Notes under the pieces: model-generated
What the model saw: the letters and a program-made list of their open reading frames with translations, nothing else
Databases searched by the model: none
Told to the model about the DNA's origin: nothing
Shown here: one piece after another, positions 52,795 to 61,695 of the stretch
How positions within the stretch are numbered: the stretch's first letter is position 1
Layout: each line of letters begins with the position of its first letter
NCBI GenBank assembly: GCA_913058265.1
Contig: CAJXPQ010000002.1
Location: 1 to 64,000 of the forward strand
DNA from: an uncultured Oligoflexia bacterium
GTDB taxonomy: Bacteria; Bdellovibrionota; Bacteriovoracia; Bacteriovoracales; Bacteriovoracaceae
Direction of reading: 5' to 3'
Length of the DNA stretch: 64,000 bases
Program-made: the position numbers and the translations under genes

Positions 52795-53616
52795 ATGAAA
52801 GGTCATACATATATTTCTAATCCCGTAGACTCAGAAGGTTTCGTGGATTGGAACGAAACAGAGAATGAAACCTGGTCTAAACTGGTAGCAAGACAAAGAG
52901 AAATTATAAAAGGAAGGGCCAGTGCAGAATTCCTTAGAGGTCTTGAGTTATTAAACTTTGATGACCATAAAATTCCTCAGATACCAGACGTAAACAAAAT
53001 CTTAGGTGAAACTACTGGCTGGGGAGTGGCACCAGTTCCAGCACTAATTCAGCCAAGAGAATTTTTTACTCTGCTGTCAGAAAAGAAATTTCCAGCGGCA
53101 ACGTTTATTCGAATTCCAGAAGAATTAGATTATATTGAAGAGCCTGATATATTTCATGAAGTTTATGGGCATACACCACTTTTGACGAATCCATCTTATG
53201 GTAAATTTATGGAAACATTCGGAAAGTTAGCTTTAAAGGCCAATCCAAAAGATAGAAGACGATTATTTCGTTTGTTCTGGTTTACGATTGAATTTGGTCT
53301 TATAAATACAACTGAGGGGCTAAGGGCCTATGGTGGGGGAATTCTTTCTTCTATTGGAGAAACTCAGTACTCTTTATCTGGAGAACCAGAAATTGCTCCT
53401 TTTAATACTCTCAGCGTATTAAGAACACCTTATCGAATAGATATTATGCAACCGCTGTATTTTGTTATTGATGATTTTCAAGATTTGTTTAAAATATTAG
53501 ATCAGGACATTTTAAATTTACTAGATGAAGGGAAGAGGCTTGGGGACTTTGAGCCAAAGTATCCACCCAAAGAAGTTGAAGATGAGAAAGAAGGAATGGG
53601 GGCAATGAAATGTTAA
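52795..53616 (+). CDS. phhA: Phenylalanine-4-hydroxylase
   Basis: A 273-residue bacterial aromatic amino acid hydroxylase. The iron ligands are His121 and His126 (IFHEVYGHTP) and Glu166 (FWFTIEFG). QPREFFTLL and the SSIGETQYSL segment are also typical. It oxidises phenylalanine to tyrosine with tetrahydropterin and oxygen. CGGAG precedes the ATG. It overlaps phhB by seven bases, which confirms the pathway. Confidence 0.95.
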   Translation: MKGHTYISNPVDSEGFVDWNETENETWSKLVARQREIIKGRASAEFLRGLELLNFDDHKIPQIPDVNKILGETTGWGVAPVPALIQPREFFTLLSEKKFPAATFIRIPEELDYIEEPDIFHEVYGHTPLLTNPSYGKFMETFGKLALKANPKDRRRLFRLFWFTIEFGLINTTEGLRAYGGGILSSIGETQYSLSGEPEIAPFNTLSVLRTPYRIDIMQPLYFVIDDFQDLFKILDQDILNLLDEGKRLGDFEPKYPPKEVEDEKEGMGAMKC

Positions 53617-53879
53617 ATATAAAAGAAAGTTTAGCTGAGCTATCAGACGGTTGGGAAATCAATGATAATATTTTAAGAAAGACATATGAGTTTAAAGGTT
53701 TTCTTAAGACAATGTCCTTTGTAAATGCAGTGGCGTGGGAAGCTAACCGCTGTATGCATCATCCGGATATGGAGGTAAGTTTTAGTAGGTGCACTATAAA
53801 TCTTACGACACATGATGAAGGTAATACTTTAACGAATAAAGATTTTGAATTAGCAAAGGCGATTGATAGTTTATTATGA
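53610..53879 (+). CDS. phhB: 4a-hydroxytetrahydrobiopterin dehydratase
   Basis: An 89-residue pterin-4a-carbinolamine dehydratase: GWEINDN, FVNAVAWEANRCMHHPDME with the catalytic His pair, and LTTHDEGNTLTNKDFELA. It recycles the pterin made by PhhA, whose gene it overlaps. Its stop overlaps the FHA gene (ATGA). Confidence 0.93.
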   Translation: MLNIKESLAELSDGWEINDNILRKTYEFKGFLKTMSFVNAVAWEANRCMHHPDMEVSFSRCTINLTTHDEGNTLTNKDFELAKAIDSLL

Positions 53880-54994
53880 AAGTCACTGTAGATTATGGAA
53901 ACGGAAAATTAACTGAAGTGGAGATTAATAAATTTCCTGCAATTGTTGGTCGTGGTAAGCAATGTGATATTGTACTAGAAAGTGATCACGTATCTAGAAA
54001 GCATCTGGAAATTATTAAGGTTAAGGGGGATGTTTTTATTAAGGATCTTACTTTGGCAAATTGGGTTTCATACAGCGATGAAAAGCTTGAAAAGGGTGTC
54101 GAAACACAATATTTTGACTTTGCTCTTTTAATCTTACCGGGAGGTATCTCTGTAAGAATAGCAGATGAAATTGTTGCTCCTATAGTGCAAGATATGAGGA
54201 AGAACTCAAAGAGTGGACGAGAAACAGTCGATCTCTATAAGAATAAACTTCCCGTAGAAAAGAAAAAGTCTACAAATGAAAGCAAGCAAGGCATGTCCGA
54301 AGAGAGTATGAAGCTCGCGGTTATCGTTTTAGCCTTCATTGGAGCTCTAGGATATGTTTATTATGAATTCTATCTCAACGGTCCAGAGTATGTTCCTATG
54401 ACTGCTGCACCGACACCTATCAAAAAAGCTAAGGTCATTCCTAAAAAAAAGCAAGTAAAACCGGTCAACACAGCACCGGTCAAAAAACAAGTAACTCAGA
54501 AAATAAACTCAAATTTACTTCAGGAATTTAATTTACTAATAGCTAAGAAAGATAAATGTACCGGATTTACGACAAATCTTTGTCGTTTAATTTTAAAAAA
54601 CAAATACCCATCAGAAGGTTTGATTGCACAAGAGGGAAAGCTAATCGTTCTTAAAAATCACAAAGCGAGATTGGAAAATTTATTCTCAGCTAATTTATCT
54701 ATGATGGAGCAAGCAAGTGTTGTAAAGGATATTAGTCTAGTTGTTGGGGGAGAGTTTCTTCTCATGCCTCGGATTTTGGAAAGTTTAGAGAAAAGATTTA
54801 TTACATCTATTGAAATCTATATTTTTGAAAATACCCTCAGAGGCTTAAAGCTTAAAACAAAGCTTCGTCTTGATACTAGCTTTTACAGACGTTACGATTT
54901 AAAAGACTATAACCTGGCCTATCAAAATATTAAAAAGAATTTAGATATGAAGAAGTTTAATAAAGAATTCGCCAAGTTTTTCATAAGGGAATAA
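53876..54994 (+). CDS. FHA-domain membrane protein
   Basis: A 372-residue protein. An FHA domain (about 1-95) has VGRGKQCDIVL and HVSRKHLEI, then a linker, one membrane helix (LAVIVLAFIGALGYVYY, about 144-160) and a Lys/Pro-rich linker before an unassigned C-terminal domain (220-372). The FHA part would face the cytoplasm and bind phospho-Thr proteins. It overlaps phhB by four bases and ends three bases before the next gene. Confidence 0.8.
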   Translation: MKVTVDYGNGKLTEVEINKFPAIVGRGKQCDIVLESDHVSRKHLEIIKVKGDVFIKDLTLANWVSYSDEKLEKGVETQYFDFALLILPGGISVRIADEIVAPIVQDMRKNSKSGRETVDLYKNKLPVEKKKSTNESKQGMSEESMKLAVIVLAFIGALGYVYYEFYLNGPEYVPMTAAPTPIKKAKVIPKKKQVKPVNTAPVKKQVTQKINSNLLQEFNLLIAKKDKCTGFTTNLCRLILKNKYPSEGLIAQEGKLIVLKNHKARLENLFSANLSMMEQASVVKDISLVVGGEFLLMPRILESLEKRFITSIEIYIFENTLRGLKLKTKLRLDTSFYRRYDLKDYNLAYQNIKKNLDMKKFNKEFAKFFIRE

Positions 54995-54997
54995 TTC

Positions 54998-56395
54998 GTG
55001 AAAGAAATTGATGTTGTAATTATTGGTGCTGGATCTGCTGGTCTGTCTGCTCGAAGTGAAGTTTCCAAGATAACAAGTAGCTATGTTGTTATCGATGGAG
55101 GGAAGCTTGGTACAACCTGTGCTCGTGTTGGCTGCATGCCTTCAAAAGTTTTAATCCAAATAGCCGAAGACTTTCATCGAAAAGCCAAGTTTGCCGAAGA
55201 AGGAATTATTTTAGATGGAACCCTATCTATTGATAAGGTCCAAGCGATGAAGCATGTGAGAAAACTTAGGGATCGATTTGTACGAGGGGTAATGTCTGGT
55301 ATGGATTCATGGATGAAGACAAATTTTATCTCTGGCTATGCTGAGTTAATTGATGCCCATACATTGAAAGTTAATGATGAAATTATAAAGTTTAAAAAGC
55401 TTATTCTTGGAGCTGGTACAACTCCAAATGTCCCAGAAATATTTAAGCCTTATCCCGATAATATTGTGACGACAGATTCATTCTTTGAAATGGAGAGCTT
55501 ACCAAAATCAATCGCTGTTATAGGGCTAGGTGTGATTGGATTAGAATTAGGTCAAGCATGTTCTAGACTTAATGTCGAAACGATTGGAGTAGCGAGACGT
55601 AAAGTACTTGCAGGAATTTCAGACCCTCAGCTATCAAGCTATGCCGTCTCTAAATTTTCGGAGATGATGAATCTTTCTTTTGATGGAATTCAGTCTGTGG
55701 AAAAAGATGGTAGTGAGTTAGTTATTACCACTGGAGATAAGTCAGTTCGCGTTGAAAAAATACTCGTTACAGCAGGAAGAGGTTTAAATCTTTCAAGGTT
55801 GAATATTGCAAATATTGGGCTGGATAATACTAAGGTTCCAGAATTTGATGTAAATAGTTTAAGTCTTAAACAACATCCACATATTTTTATTGCCGGTGAT
55901 ACTACAGGAGATAAACAAATCCTACATGAAGCTAGTGATGAAGGAAAAATTGCAGGTTATAATGCTGTAAATTCAAGAACAGTTTTTAAGCGAAGAGCTC
56001 CTTTAATGATAACTTTTACAGACCCAAATATAGCTTTCTGTGGAATGAAATATAGTGAACTTAAAAGTGCTCAGTTACCTTTTGAAGTCGGAGAAGTTAG
56101 TTTTGAAGGACAAGGTAGGAGTATTGTTAAGCTTAAAGAAATAGGTATGCTTTATATTTATGGACATAAAAATTCTGGAAAAATTCTTGGAGCAGAGCTT
56201 ATGGGGCCTGACGCTGAACATCTTGCTCATTTAATTAGCTGGTCAATAGCCCAAGATCTTACGGTTTACGATATGCTTGCTATGCCATTCTATCACCCAG
56301 TAGTTGAAGAGGGACTAAGAACTGCTTTACGCTCATTAAGAGGTAAGGTGGACGAGCGACCAGAAGTTGGTCCACTCGAAATACCTTTACAATAA
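54998..56395 (+). CDS. Dihydrolipoamide dehydrogenase-like flavoprotein
   Basis: A 465-residue pyridine nucleotide-disulfide oxidoreductase. FAD site GAGSAGLSA (10-18), redox cysteines Cys41 and Cys46 in TTCARVGCMPSK, NAD site VIGLGVIGLELGQ, FAD site 2 FIAGDTTGD, and the C-terminal FYHPVVEEGL with the base His. Standalone members may act on lipoyl proteins or other disulfides; no E1/E2 genes are nearby, so I leave the symbol empty. The GTG has AAGGGA upstream. Confidence 0.88.
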   Translation: MKEIDVVIIGAGSAGLSARSEVSKITSSYVVIDGGKLGTTCARVGCMPSKVLIQIAEDFHRKAKFAEEGIILDGTLSIDKVQAMKHVRKLRDRFVRGVMSGMDSWMKTNFISGYAELIDAHTLKVNDEIIKFKKLILGAGTTPNVPEIFKPYPDNIVTTDSFFEMESLPKSIAVIGLGVIGLELGQACSRLNVETIGVARRKVLAGISDPQLSSYAVSKFSEMMNLSFDGIQSVEKDGSELVITTGDKSVRVEKILVTAGRGLNLSRLNIANIGLDNTKVPEFDVNSLSLKQHPHIFIAGDTTGDKQILHEASDEGKIAGYNAVNSRTVFKRRAPLMITFTDPNIAFCGMKYSELKSAQLPFEVGEVSFEGQGRSIVKLKEIGMLYIYGHKNSGKILGAELMGPDAEHLAHLISWSIAQDLTVYDMLAMPFYHPVVEEGLRTALRSLRGKVDERPEVGPLEIPLQ

Positions 56396-56422
56396 CTTCT
56401 TTAAATTATTTAAGTTCTTTTT
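56396..56422 (+). terminator. Weak candidate terminator after the flavoprotein gene
   Basis: AACTT and AAGTT arms enclose an AT-rich, partly paired centre and are followed by CTTTTTTAC. The stem is weak, so the confidence is low. Confidence 0.35.
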
Positions 56423-56481
56423 TACAAGAGATGGTATATTTTTTCCACTAGATCCCGTATATCTTGTTTCAACTTCGGACT

Positions 56482-56978
56482 CTAAGGCTTTTCGTAGCGA
56501 CGTAGAACAAAATAAAGACCAGCAAGCTCTATGAGATCATCTTTGCAGACCGACTCAAGCTTACTTTCGTTCTTGAGGTATGAGGAGAAGTGATCTTTTG
56601 GTATCTGAGATTGACATGATAGACATAAGTTTGCGTCTCATTAAGCCTGAGTCTCGCAAAATTTTTGTTATCATATTTAAAGTTTAATAATGCTTCATCA
56701 ATTTTTTGAGAAAGAATTCTATAGTTAGGATAGAAGGTTGGTAAATTAAATATCTTAATTGTGTTTTGCGGATTTAAATGATTGTACAAGGTTTTCCATA
56801 TGATACTGGATTTTCTTGTCAAATTTAGGATCTTCAAACTTCATAGGAGAGCTCATGTACGGTAGTAGTGAGCTAAAGAATCAAGGGGTCCTTTCATCGC
56901 CTCTTGTGTTGGATTACTTTTTTCTGCATAGGCCTGACCTATAAATAGTATAATTATTAATAAGCATGTTTTCTTCAT
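56482..56978 (-). pseudogene. Decayed exported cytochrome-c-like gene with three frameshifts
   Basis: An ATG at 56978 with GGGAG upstream opens a signal peptide (MKKTCLLIIILFIGQAYA). The coding sequence then changes frame three times. Frame 1 to HYYRT ends at a TGA. The next frame reads LLPYMSSPMKFEDPKFDKK to SAKHN. The first frame resumes with TIKIFNLPTFYPNYRIL to LRLNETQ. Then a shift gives LCLSCQSQIPKDHF to LRRYEKP and a TAG at 56484. The joined product, about 165 residues, resembles small Bdellovibrio-type exported cytochrome-like proteins; CLSCQ is a CxxCH haem site with His changed to Gln. No frame alone is a plausible gene. Confidence 0.75.
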
Positions 56979-57073
56979 CTAAATTCTCCCTTATAATTAT
57001 TGTATTCTGAATATGTTTGAATTATATGATTTGTATCATGTTCTACCTTAAATATTCTTATCAGGAGACTTAA

Positions 57074-57499
57074 ATGAGTATTTGGTTTAAAGACTATTCT
57101 CTAGAAGAAATAAATCTTGGAAATGCAAAATCCATGGTTGAGCATTGTGGCATTATAATAACAAATAATGACAAAAATTGCCTAGAGGGTACGATGCCAG
57201 CAGATTATAGAAATAAGCAACCATTTGGTATTGTTCATGGCGGTGCAAATTGTGTTTTGGCGGAAAGCCTCGGAAGTATAGCCGCAAATATGACTTGTGA
57301 TCCATCAACTCACCATTGTGTTGGTTTGAGTATTACTACAAATCATATTAAGGCCGTTCGAAATGGACTCGTAACCGGAAAAGCAAGGCCAACTCATATT
57401 GGGCGAACAACTCAAATCTGGGACATTGAAACCTTTAACGACGCTCAACAATTAACATCTAAGACCTCTCTGACTATGGCGGTTGTAAAAAAACCTTAG
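57074..57499 (+). CDS. Hotdog-fold thioesterase (PaaI/YdiI-like)
   Basis: A 141-residue hotdog thioesterase with FGIVHGGANCVLAESLGS (catalytic Glu after the HGG) and a TTNHIKAV strand and GKARPTHIGRTTQ. Relatives hydrolyse aryl- or acyl-CoA esters; the branch with VHGG and the catalytic ES is like MenI/EntH. AGGAG precedes the ATG. It converges with the EEP gene, overlapping by four bases. Confidence 0.85.
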   Translation: MSIWFKDYSLEEINLGNAKSMVEHCGIIITNNDKNCLEGTMPADYRNKQPFGIVHGGANCVLAESLGSIAANMTCDPSTHHCVGLSITTNHIKAVRNGLVTGKARPTHIGRTTQIWDIETFNDAQQLTSKTSLTMAVVKKP

Positions 57500-58341
57500 T
57501 TAAGCTTATTAATTTTTATATCAATGAATATGGCTCTGTGGTCAGACGGGAATGTTTCTTTAAAGTTTCTTGAAATATCTATGGTATAGTTTTTTACTTC
57601 GAATGGATGACTTTGAGAAAATAAAATGTGATCCACTAAGCATTCAGGAAAGACTTTTCCTTTCTTTAAGTAGCAGAGGTCTCTTTCCTGTTTTTTGTTA
57701 CCAATAATATTAAACTCATTCTTGATTTTATAAGCATTTACGAATGTGCCTTGAGTCAGCCTTTTGTACTCCGGCATGTAAGAAGTCTGGTTGGTATCCC
57801 CAGCTAGGATGATAGGAACTTTGATATCCTTGATAAAATCGTGAATCATTATTGTACTACCATCCATATTCTCTAAACGATTATCAATATGAGTACTCAT
57901 AAAAAGAAATTCAGTTTGCTGATACTTAAATCTTGCCCAAAGAACTTGCCTCGGAAGAGATAATTTCCATCCGAAGCTGAGGTTTCCAGAGTTAGGTCCA
58001 AGCCAAAATTGACCCGAGTTCATTAATTCAATTTTTTTTTTATTATAAAGAATAGAGGGATCCGCATAACTAAATATAAGGTTTTGAGTTACTATCTGAC
58101 CATAGTCCTTAAGTGAGGAGTTAATAGTATTTAATTGTTCAACACTTCTTAACTCTTGAAGACTTATAATATCTGCTTGTGTATTAATAACGATTTCAGT
58201 AATACTTTTTAACCTCTCATCGAACTCACTTAACTTAGAGCCTTTACAGAAGTCACACATAGTATTGAAAGTCATAACCCTTAGGTCTGAAGCCCTTAGA
58301 TTTAAACTAAATAAAAGAAATACTGTGATTAGAAGTTTCAT
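57496..58341 (-). CDS. Secreted endonuclease/exonuclease/phosphatase (EEP) family protein
   Basis: A 281-residue protein with a signal (MKLLITVFLLFSLNLRA). EEP catalytic pieces appear in order: VMTFNTMC, IISLQELR, STHIDNRL, LAGDTNQTS and PSDHRAIFIDI. Such exported enzymes cleave DNA, phosphodiesters or sphingomyelin. Two early cysteines (MCDFCKG) may form a disulfide. No clear Shine-Dalgarno sequence is visible. Confidence 0.85.
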   Translation of the reverse strand: MKLLITVFLLFSLNLRASDLRVMTFNTMCDFCKGSKLSEFDERLKSITEIVINTQADIISLQELRSVEQLNTINSSLKDYGQIVTQNLIFSYADPSILYNKKKIELMNSGQFWLGPNSGNLSFGWKLSLPRQVLWARFKYQQTEFLFMSTHIDNRLENMDGSTIMIHDFIKDIKVPIILAGDTNQTSYMPEYKRLTQGTFVNAYKIKNEFNIIGNKKQERDLCYLKKGKVFPECLVDHILFSQSHPFEVKNYTIDISRNFKETFPSDHRAIFIDIKINKLN

Positions 58342-58443
58342 CCTATATTTATATTATGAATCAAGTCTTTTGCAAACTGACAAAAAAAGACGGGTAATTG
58401 TCATAGTCATTGGCTCGAGCTAATATTTGGCATAGGAGAATTT

Positions 58444-59364
58444 ATGAGAACAACATTATTACTAGTTTTACTTTTAAGCGTACAAGCACTTTACGCTTCA
58501 ACAACTGACTTTTTTAACTCTATGACGGCAAAAGCTTTATGCGCTGAGGAAAAAATAAATATTATTAGAGGTGATGAAAATACTATCGCTTTTAGTTATA
58601 TGAGTAAAAGAGAGAGTTACGTAAAACTTGTAAATTTGGTTGATGGTAATATTCAAAAACTAGAGCAAAAAGACAAAATTAAAGATACTCTTTTTATTCA
58701 AGATAAAATATTTATATTAACAACAAAAGAACTCATTCAGTATGAGCGTCAAACCGGTTATGAAATTAGTCGTACTCGCACACTTCCTAACAATTTAATA
58801 TATGGAAAGTATAGAGGAGCTAGAGGATTATACCTTACAGATAGTTCTATTTTTATTGCCCATGGTATTTATGGAATTATTGAATTAGATCGATACTCAT
58901 TAGAACATCTTAGAATATTAAATCCTTCTGTACCTCAACCAAATGATGCACATATTTCAATGGTAACAGATATTGAGGGTAAGGATGGCAAGCTTTACGC
59001 AACCCTAGATAATGTAACGATAGGTCCTGGCCCTGATGAAAGAGCTTTTGAAGGACTAATTATTTACGATCATCTAAATGATAAAATGATCAGAGTTATT
59101 CCAGTAAATCAAAGAAAAGAGGCTTATCATATGTCTACTCTGACAATGTTAGAGGATGAACTTATTATATCTAACCTTCATCTTAACTTTCGCCATAAGC
59201 TTTCTAAATTAGCAACAGATAGAACTATGAGACCATTTCAACGTCTTTGGAGATATCCACAAGGAAGTTTAAAGGGCCATCCGTATATTACAAATACAAA
59301 AATCTATGGTTGCTTCGAAAACTTTAACACAGGTGTGATTTCGTCGGGAAGTTATAAGCTTTAG
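58444..59364 (+). CDS. Secreted protein, probably beta-propeller-like
   Basis: A 306-residue product with signal MRTTLLLVLLLSVQALYA and a repeated strand-turn pattern (VDGNIQKLEQ, YERQTGYEI, LDRYSLEHLRIL, IYDHLNDKMIRVI) like the blades of a propeller. No catalytic motif was seen. GGAGAA precedes the ATG. Its stop overlaps the GTG of the radical SAM gene (TAGTG), which suggests that the two work together. Confidence 0.65.
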   Translation: MRTTLLLVLLLSVQALYASTTDFFNSMTAKALCAEEKINIIRGDENTIAFSYMSKRESYVKLVNLVDGNIQKLEQKDKIKDTLFIQDKIFILTTKELIQYERQTGYEISRTRTLPNNLIYGKYRGARGLYLTDSSIFIAHGIYGIIELDRYSLEHLRILNPSVPQPNDAHISMVTDIEGKDGKLYATLDNVTIGPGPDERAFEGLIIYDHLNDKMIRVIPVNQRKEAYHMSTLTMLEDELIISNLHLNFRHKLSKLATDRTMRPFQRLWRYPQGSLKGHPYITNTKIYGCFENFNTGVISSGSYKL

Positions 59365-60221
59365 TGTTTAAACGAATCTATGTAGAAATTTCAAATCTTT
59401 GCAATGTGCAATGCTCCTTTTGCCCTATCGTTGATAGGGATAAAAAGGTTATGAGTGTTGTCGAGTTTTCCAATATTATTGAAAAATTGAAAGGTAAAGC
59501 TGATGAGATTTGTCTGCACCTTATGGGGGAACCTACCGCCCATCCAGAATTCGAAGAGATTTTAAAAATTTGTAATGATTCTGGGGTACTAATTAATCTA
59601 ACTACCAATGGCTTACTGATTAAAAGAAAAGCGGAGCTATTGTATAAATCAAAATGTATTCGCCAGGTGAACTTTTCCCTTCAGAGTTATAAGGATAATT
59701 TCCCTCAAAAAGACCTTTCACAATATTTAAAACCAATCATGGATTTTTCAACCAAGTTGGCAGAAGTAAGACCAGAAGTGTATGTGAATTACCGCGTTTG
59801 GAATGTTGGGACGAGTAGTGATAATGAAGAAATATTTAAACTCGTAGAAAAGAATTTTGATATATGCATTAATCGAAATATTAATGTCGAAAATATAAAA
59901 TCAAAGCGTATTTGGAATAAACTCTACTTACACTTTGATTCACGTTTTGAGTGGCCGAGCCTTGAAGGTGAAATCTTAAGTGAAGAGGGAAGATGCCACG
60001 GACTTAAAAGTCATATCGGTATTCAGGCTGATGGAACTGTTGTCCCGTGCTGTTTAGATAAGGAAGCAGTCATTAGCCTAGGTAATCTACATGAAAGTAA
60101 TTTGGATGAAGTATTAAGTACAAAACTTGCACAAGATATGAAGAAAGGTTTTGAGCAAAATAAAATTGTTCATGAGATGTGTAAAAGATGTGACTATATT
60201 CAGAGGTTCAGAAAAAAATGA
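59364..60221 (+). CDS. Radical SAM protein with SPASM-like C-terminus
   Basis: A 285-residue radical SAM enzyme: SNLCNVQCSFC (Cys13, Cys17, Cys20), HLMGEPTAHPEF and NLTTNGLLI. The C-terminus has further cysteines in the order CHGLKS, VPCCLD and CKRCDY, the pattern of a SPASM-type second cluster. Such proteins modify peptides or sugars. The GTG overlaps the previous stop by one base. The substrate could be a small exported product of the upstream gene, but this is a guess. Confidence 0.82.
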   Translation: MFKRIYVEISNLCNVQCSFCPIVDRDKKVMSVVEFSNIIEKLKGKADEICLHLMGEPTAHPEFEEILKICNDSGVLINLTTNGLLIKRKAELLYKSKCIRQVNFSLQSYKDNFPQKDLSQYLKPIMDFSTKLAEVRPEVYVNYRVWNVGTSSDNEEIFKLVEKNFDICINRNINVENIKSKRIWNKLYLHFDSRFEWPSLEGEILSEEGRCHGLKSHIGIQADGTVVPCCLDKEAVISLGNLHESNLDEVLSTKLAQDMKKGFEQNKIVHEMCKRCDYIQRFRKK

Positions 60222-60320
60222 GAGAAAAAATGAGAGAGAGAGAGAAAAAGTAGAATAAAAAAGAAAAAGAGATTGCTCACTCTTACTCACTCACACTCAC
60301 TCTTACTCACACTCACTCAA
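60222..60320. repeat. Purine tract followed by pyrimidine-rich tandem repeats between convergent genes
   Basis: From the radical SAM stop the plus strand is almost pure purine to about 60273 (two AAAAAATGAGAG units, then GAGAGAGAGAG). From 60276 to 60318 it has only C, T and A (CTCAC, CTCTTACTCAC repeats), with a 15-base unit, CTCACTCTTACTCAC, repeated at 60276 and 60296. The two halves are partly complementary, so a long imperfect hairpin could form between the convergent genes. Confidence 0.7.
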
Positions 60321-60359
60321 GACCATTCTACAAAAAATATATATTATGTGCAAGGAGTA

Positions 60360-61448
60360 TTATTTTTGCTCTTTAAGGAAGTTTAATATAAATCTAACTG
60401 ATTGATTTCCCATCTTGCCAAAGAGTGGATCGATATGTCCAGCTTGCCTTAGACTTAAGAAGGTTTCTCCGTGGGCACGAGCTTCTTGTATGAGAGATTC
60501 AGTTGGCGCCAAAGGGTCCTCGGAGCCTGTTATGTAGGCAAAAGGAAAAGGTCTCTTTTCTTTAAGAAAGACATCGGCGTACACAATATCTCCGGAAGAA
60601 GATCCAATCTGGTCACTCATTCTTTGTAAGTCATCTTTGTAACTTACAGGCACTGGCTGGTAACCATACCTTGCTAGCTTAGCAAGTGAGTAGTCATCAA
60701 AGTCATGCATTTTCATATTAAAAACAAAGGTTATAAAGTCGGAGACAAATGGAATCCGTAAAACGTAAAGATTAAGATTTAAGAGCTTTACCCAAAGGGT
60801 GTCGGTCTCTGCAACACCTGCATTGATAACATGTGATAGATCTACAGACCCTGGAAGGTATGAATTAGGCATATTATCAAAGATCTTTAGATAAGAGGAT
60901 ATGTCTTCTGTGAAGATACCGTTCGGAGAAGATATAACAACAGAGCCTTTTACGTACCTTGCATTATCTCTTTGCGCCTCTTTGCTAATGATATACTTTC
61001 CGTCGCTGCCTTTGATTAATCCTAGGGCATAGATTCTTGCAACCATTCCACCAAGAGAGTGGCCTATGATGAATGATTTCTGTCCTGTGCGTTTGAAAAC
61101 ATACTTTGCAATCTCTTTTACAGTTTTTGCACCCGCAGCATCAATATTTCTTTCTTTATTAATAGTCCAAGTAAAACCCCAAACATCATAACCTTCATTA
61201 TATAGAGCAGATCCAAGATCCATCCAGTTGTGAACATTACCCCCAAAGCCATGTAAGAGGATTACTGGGATTGCTCCTGGTCTATTTAAATGCACAAGAG
61301 GGTACTTTATATTTGTGTGCTCTTTGAGTCGTACTTTTTTGTGAATACCATTCTTCCAGGCTTTAGGAATAATATTTTCTTTGGCATGAGCATAGCTGTC
61401 GATGGAACCTATTTGAATGATAAAGATAATAGCAATTAATAGTCTCAT
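60360..61448 (-). CDS. Secreted alpha/beta hydrolase (lipase-like)
   Basis: A 362-residue hydrolase with a signal (MRLLIAIIFIIQIGSIDSYA). The oxyanion HGFGGN, nucleophile in GHSLGG and a His in RQAGHIDPL complete the family triad. The fold resembles triacylglycerol lipase/PGAP1-like enzymes. The ATG at 61448 is chosen over the TTG at 61460 because GAGAGG lies upstream. Substrate unknown, probably a lipid or ester. Confidence 0.85.
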   Translation of the reverse strand: MRLLIAIIFIIQIGSIDSYAHAKENIIPKAWKNGIHKKVRLKEHTNIKYPLVHLNRPGAIPVILLHGFGGNVHNWMDLGSALYNEGYDVWGFTWTINKERNIDAAGAKTVKEIAKYVFKRTGQKSFIIGHSLGGMVARIYALGLIKGSDGKYIISKEAQRDNARYVKGSVVISSPNGIFTEDISSYLKIFDNMPNSYLPGSVDLSHVINAGVAETDTLWVKLLNLNLYVLRIPFVSDFITFVFNMKMHDFDDYSLAKLARYGYQPVPVSYKDDLQRMSDQIGSSSGDIVYADVFLKEKRPFPFAYITGSEDPLAPTESLIQEARAHGETFLSLRQAGHIDPLFGKMGNQSVRFILNFLKEQK

Positions 61449-61695
61449 GGCCCCTCTCAAGTTTATGATACAAACACATATATAGATGACAGGACTTGTA
61501 AAAGCAAATGAGACTTAAGTCTAAGTATTTGTAATTATTCGTCTGAATATTGGGACTTCATGGTTTAATGTATAAAATTTTTACGTCTCTGTAATAATAA
61601 CAACTTGAATACTATCAAATAAAAATCTCTATTAAGCTTAAGGTATCTAAAAATTATGAATCGGACTAATTTGTCCCCAACGATGGATGTGAAAA

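Noticed and set aside
56529-56837. A 102-residue minus-strand gene
   Set aside because: It is only one frame of the frameshifted cytochrome-like pseudogene (56482-56978) and lacks the signal peptide and haem site.
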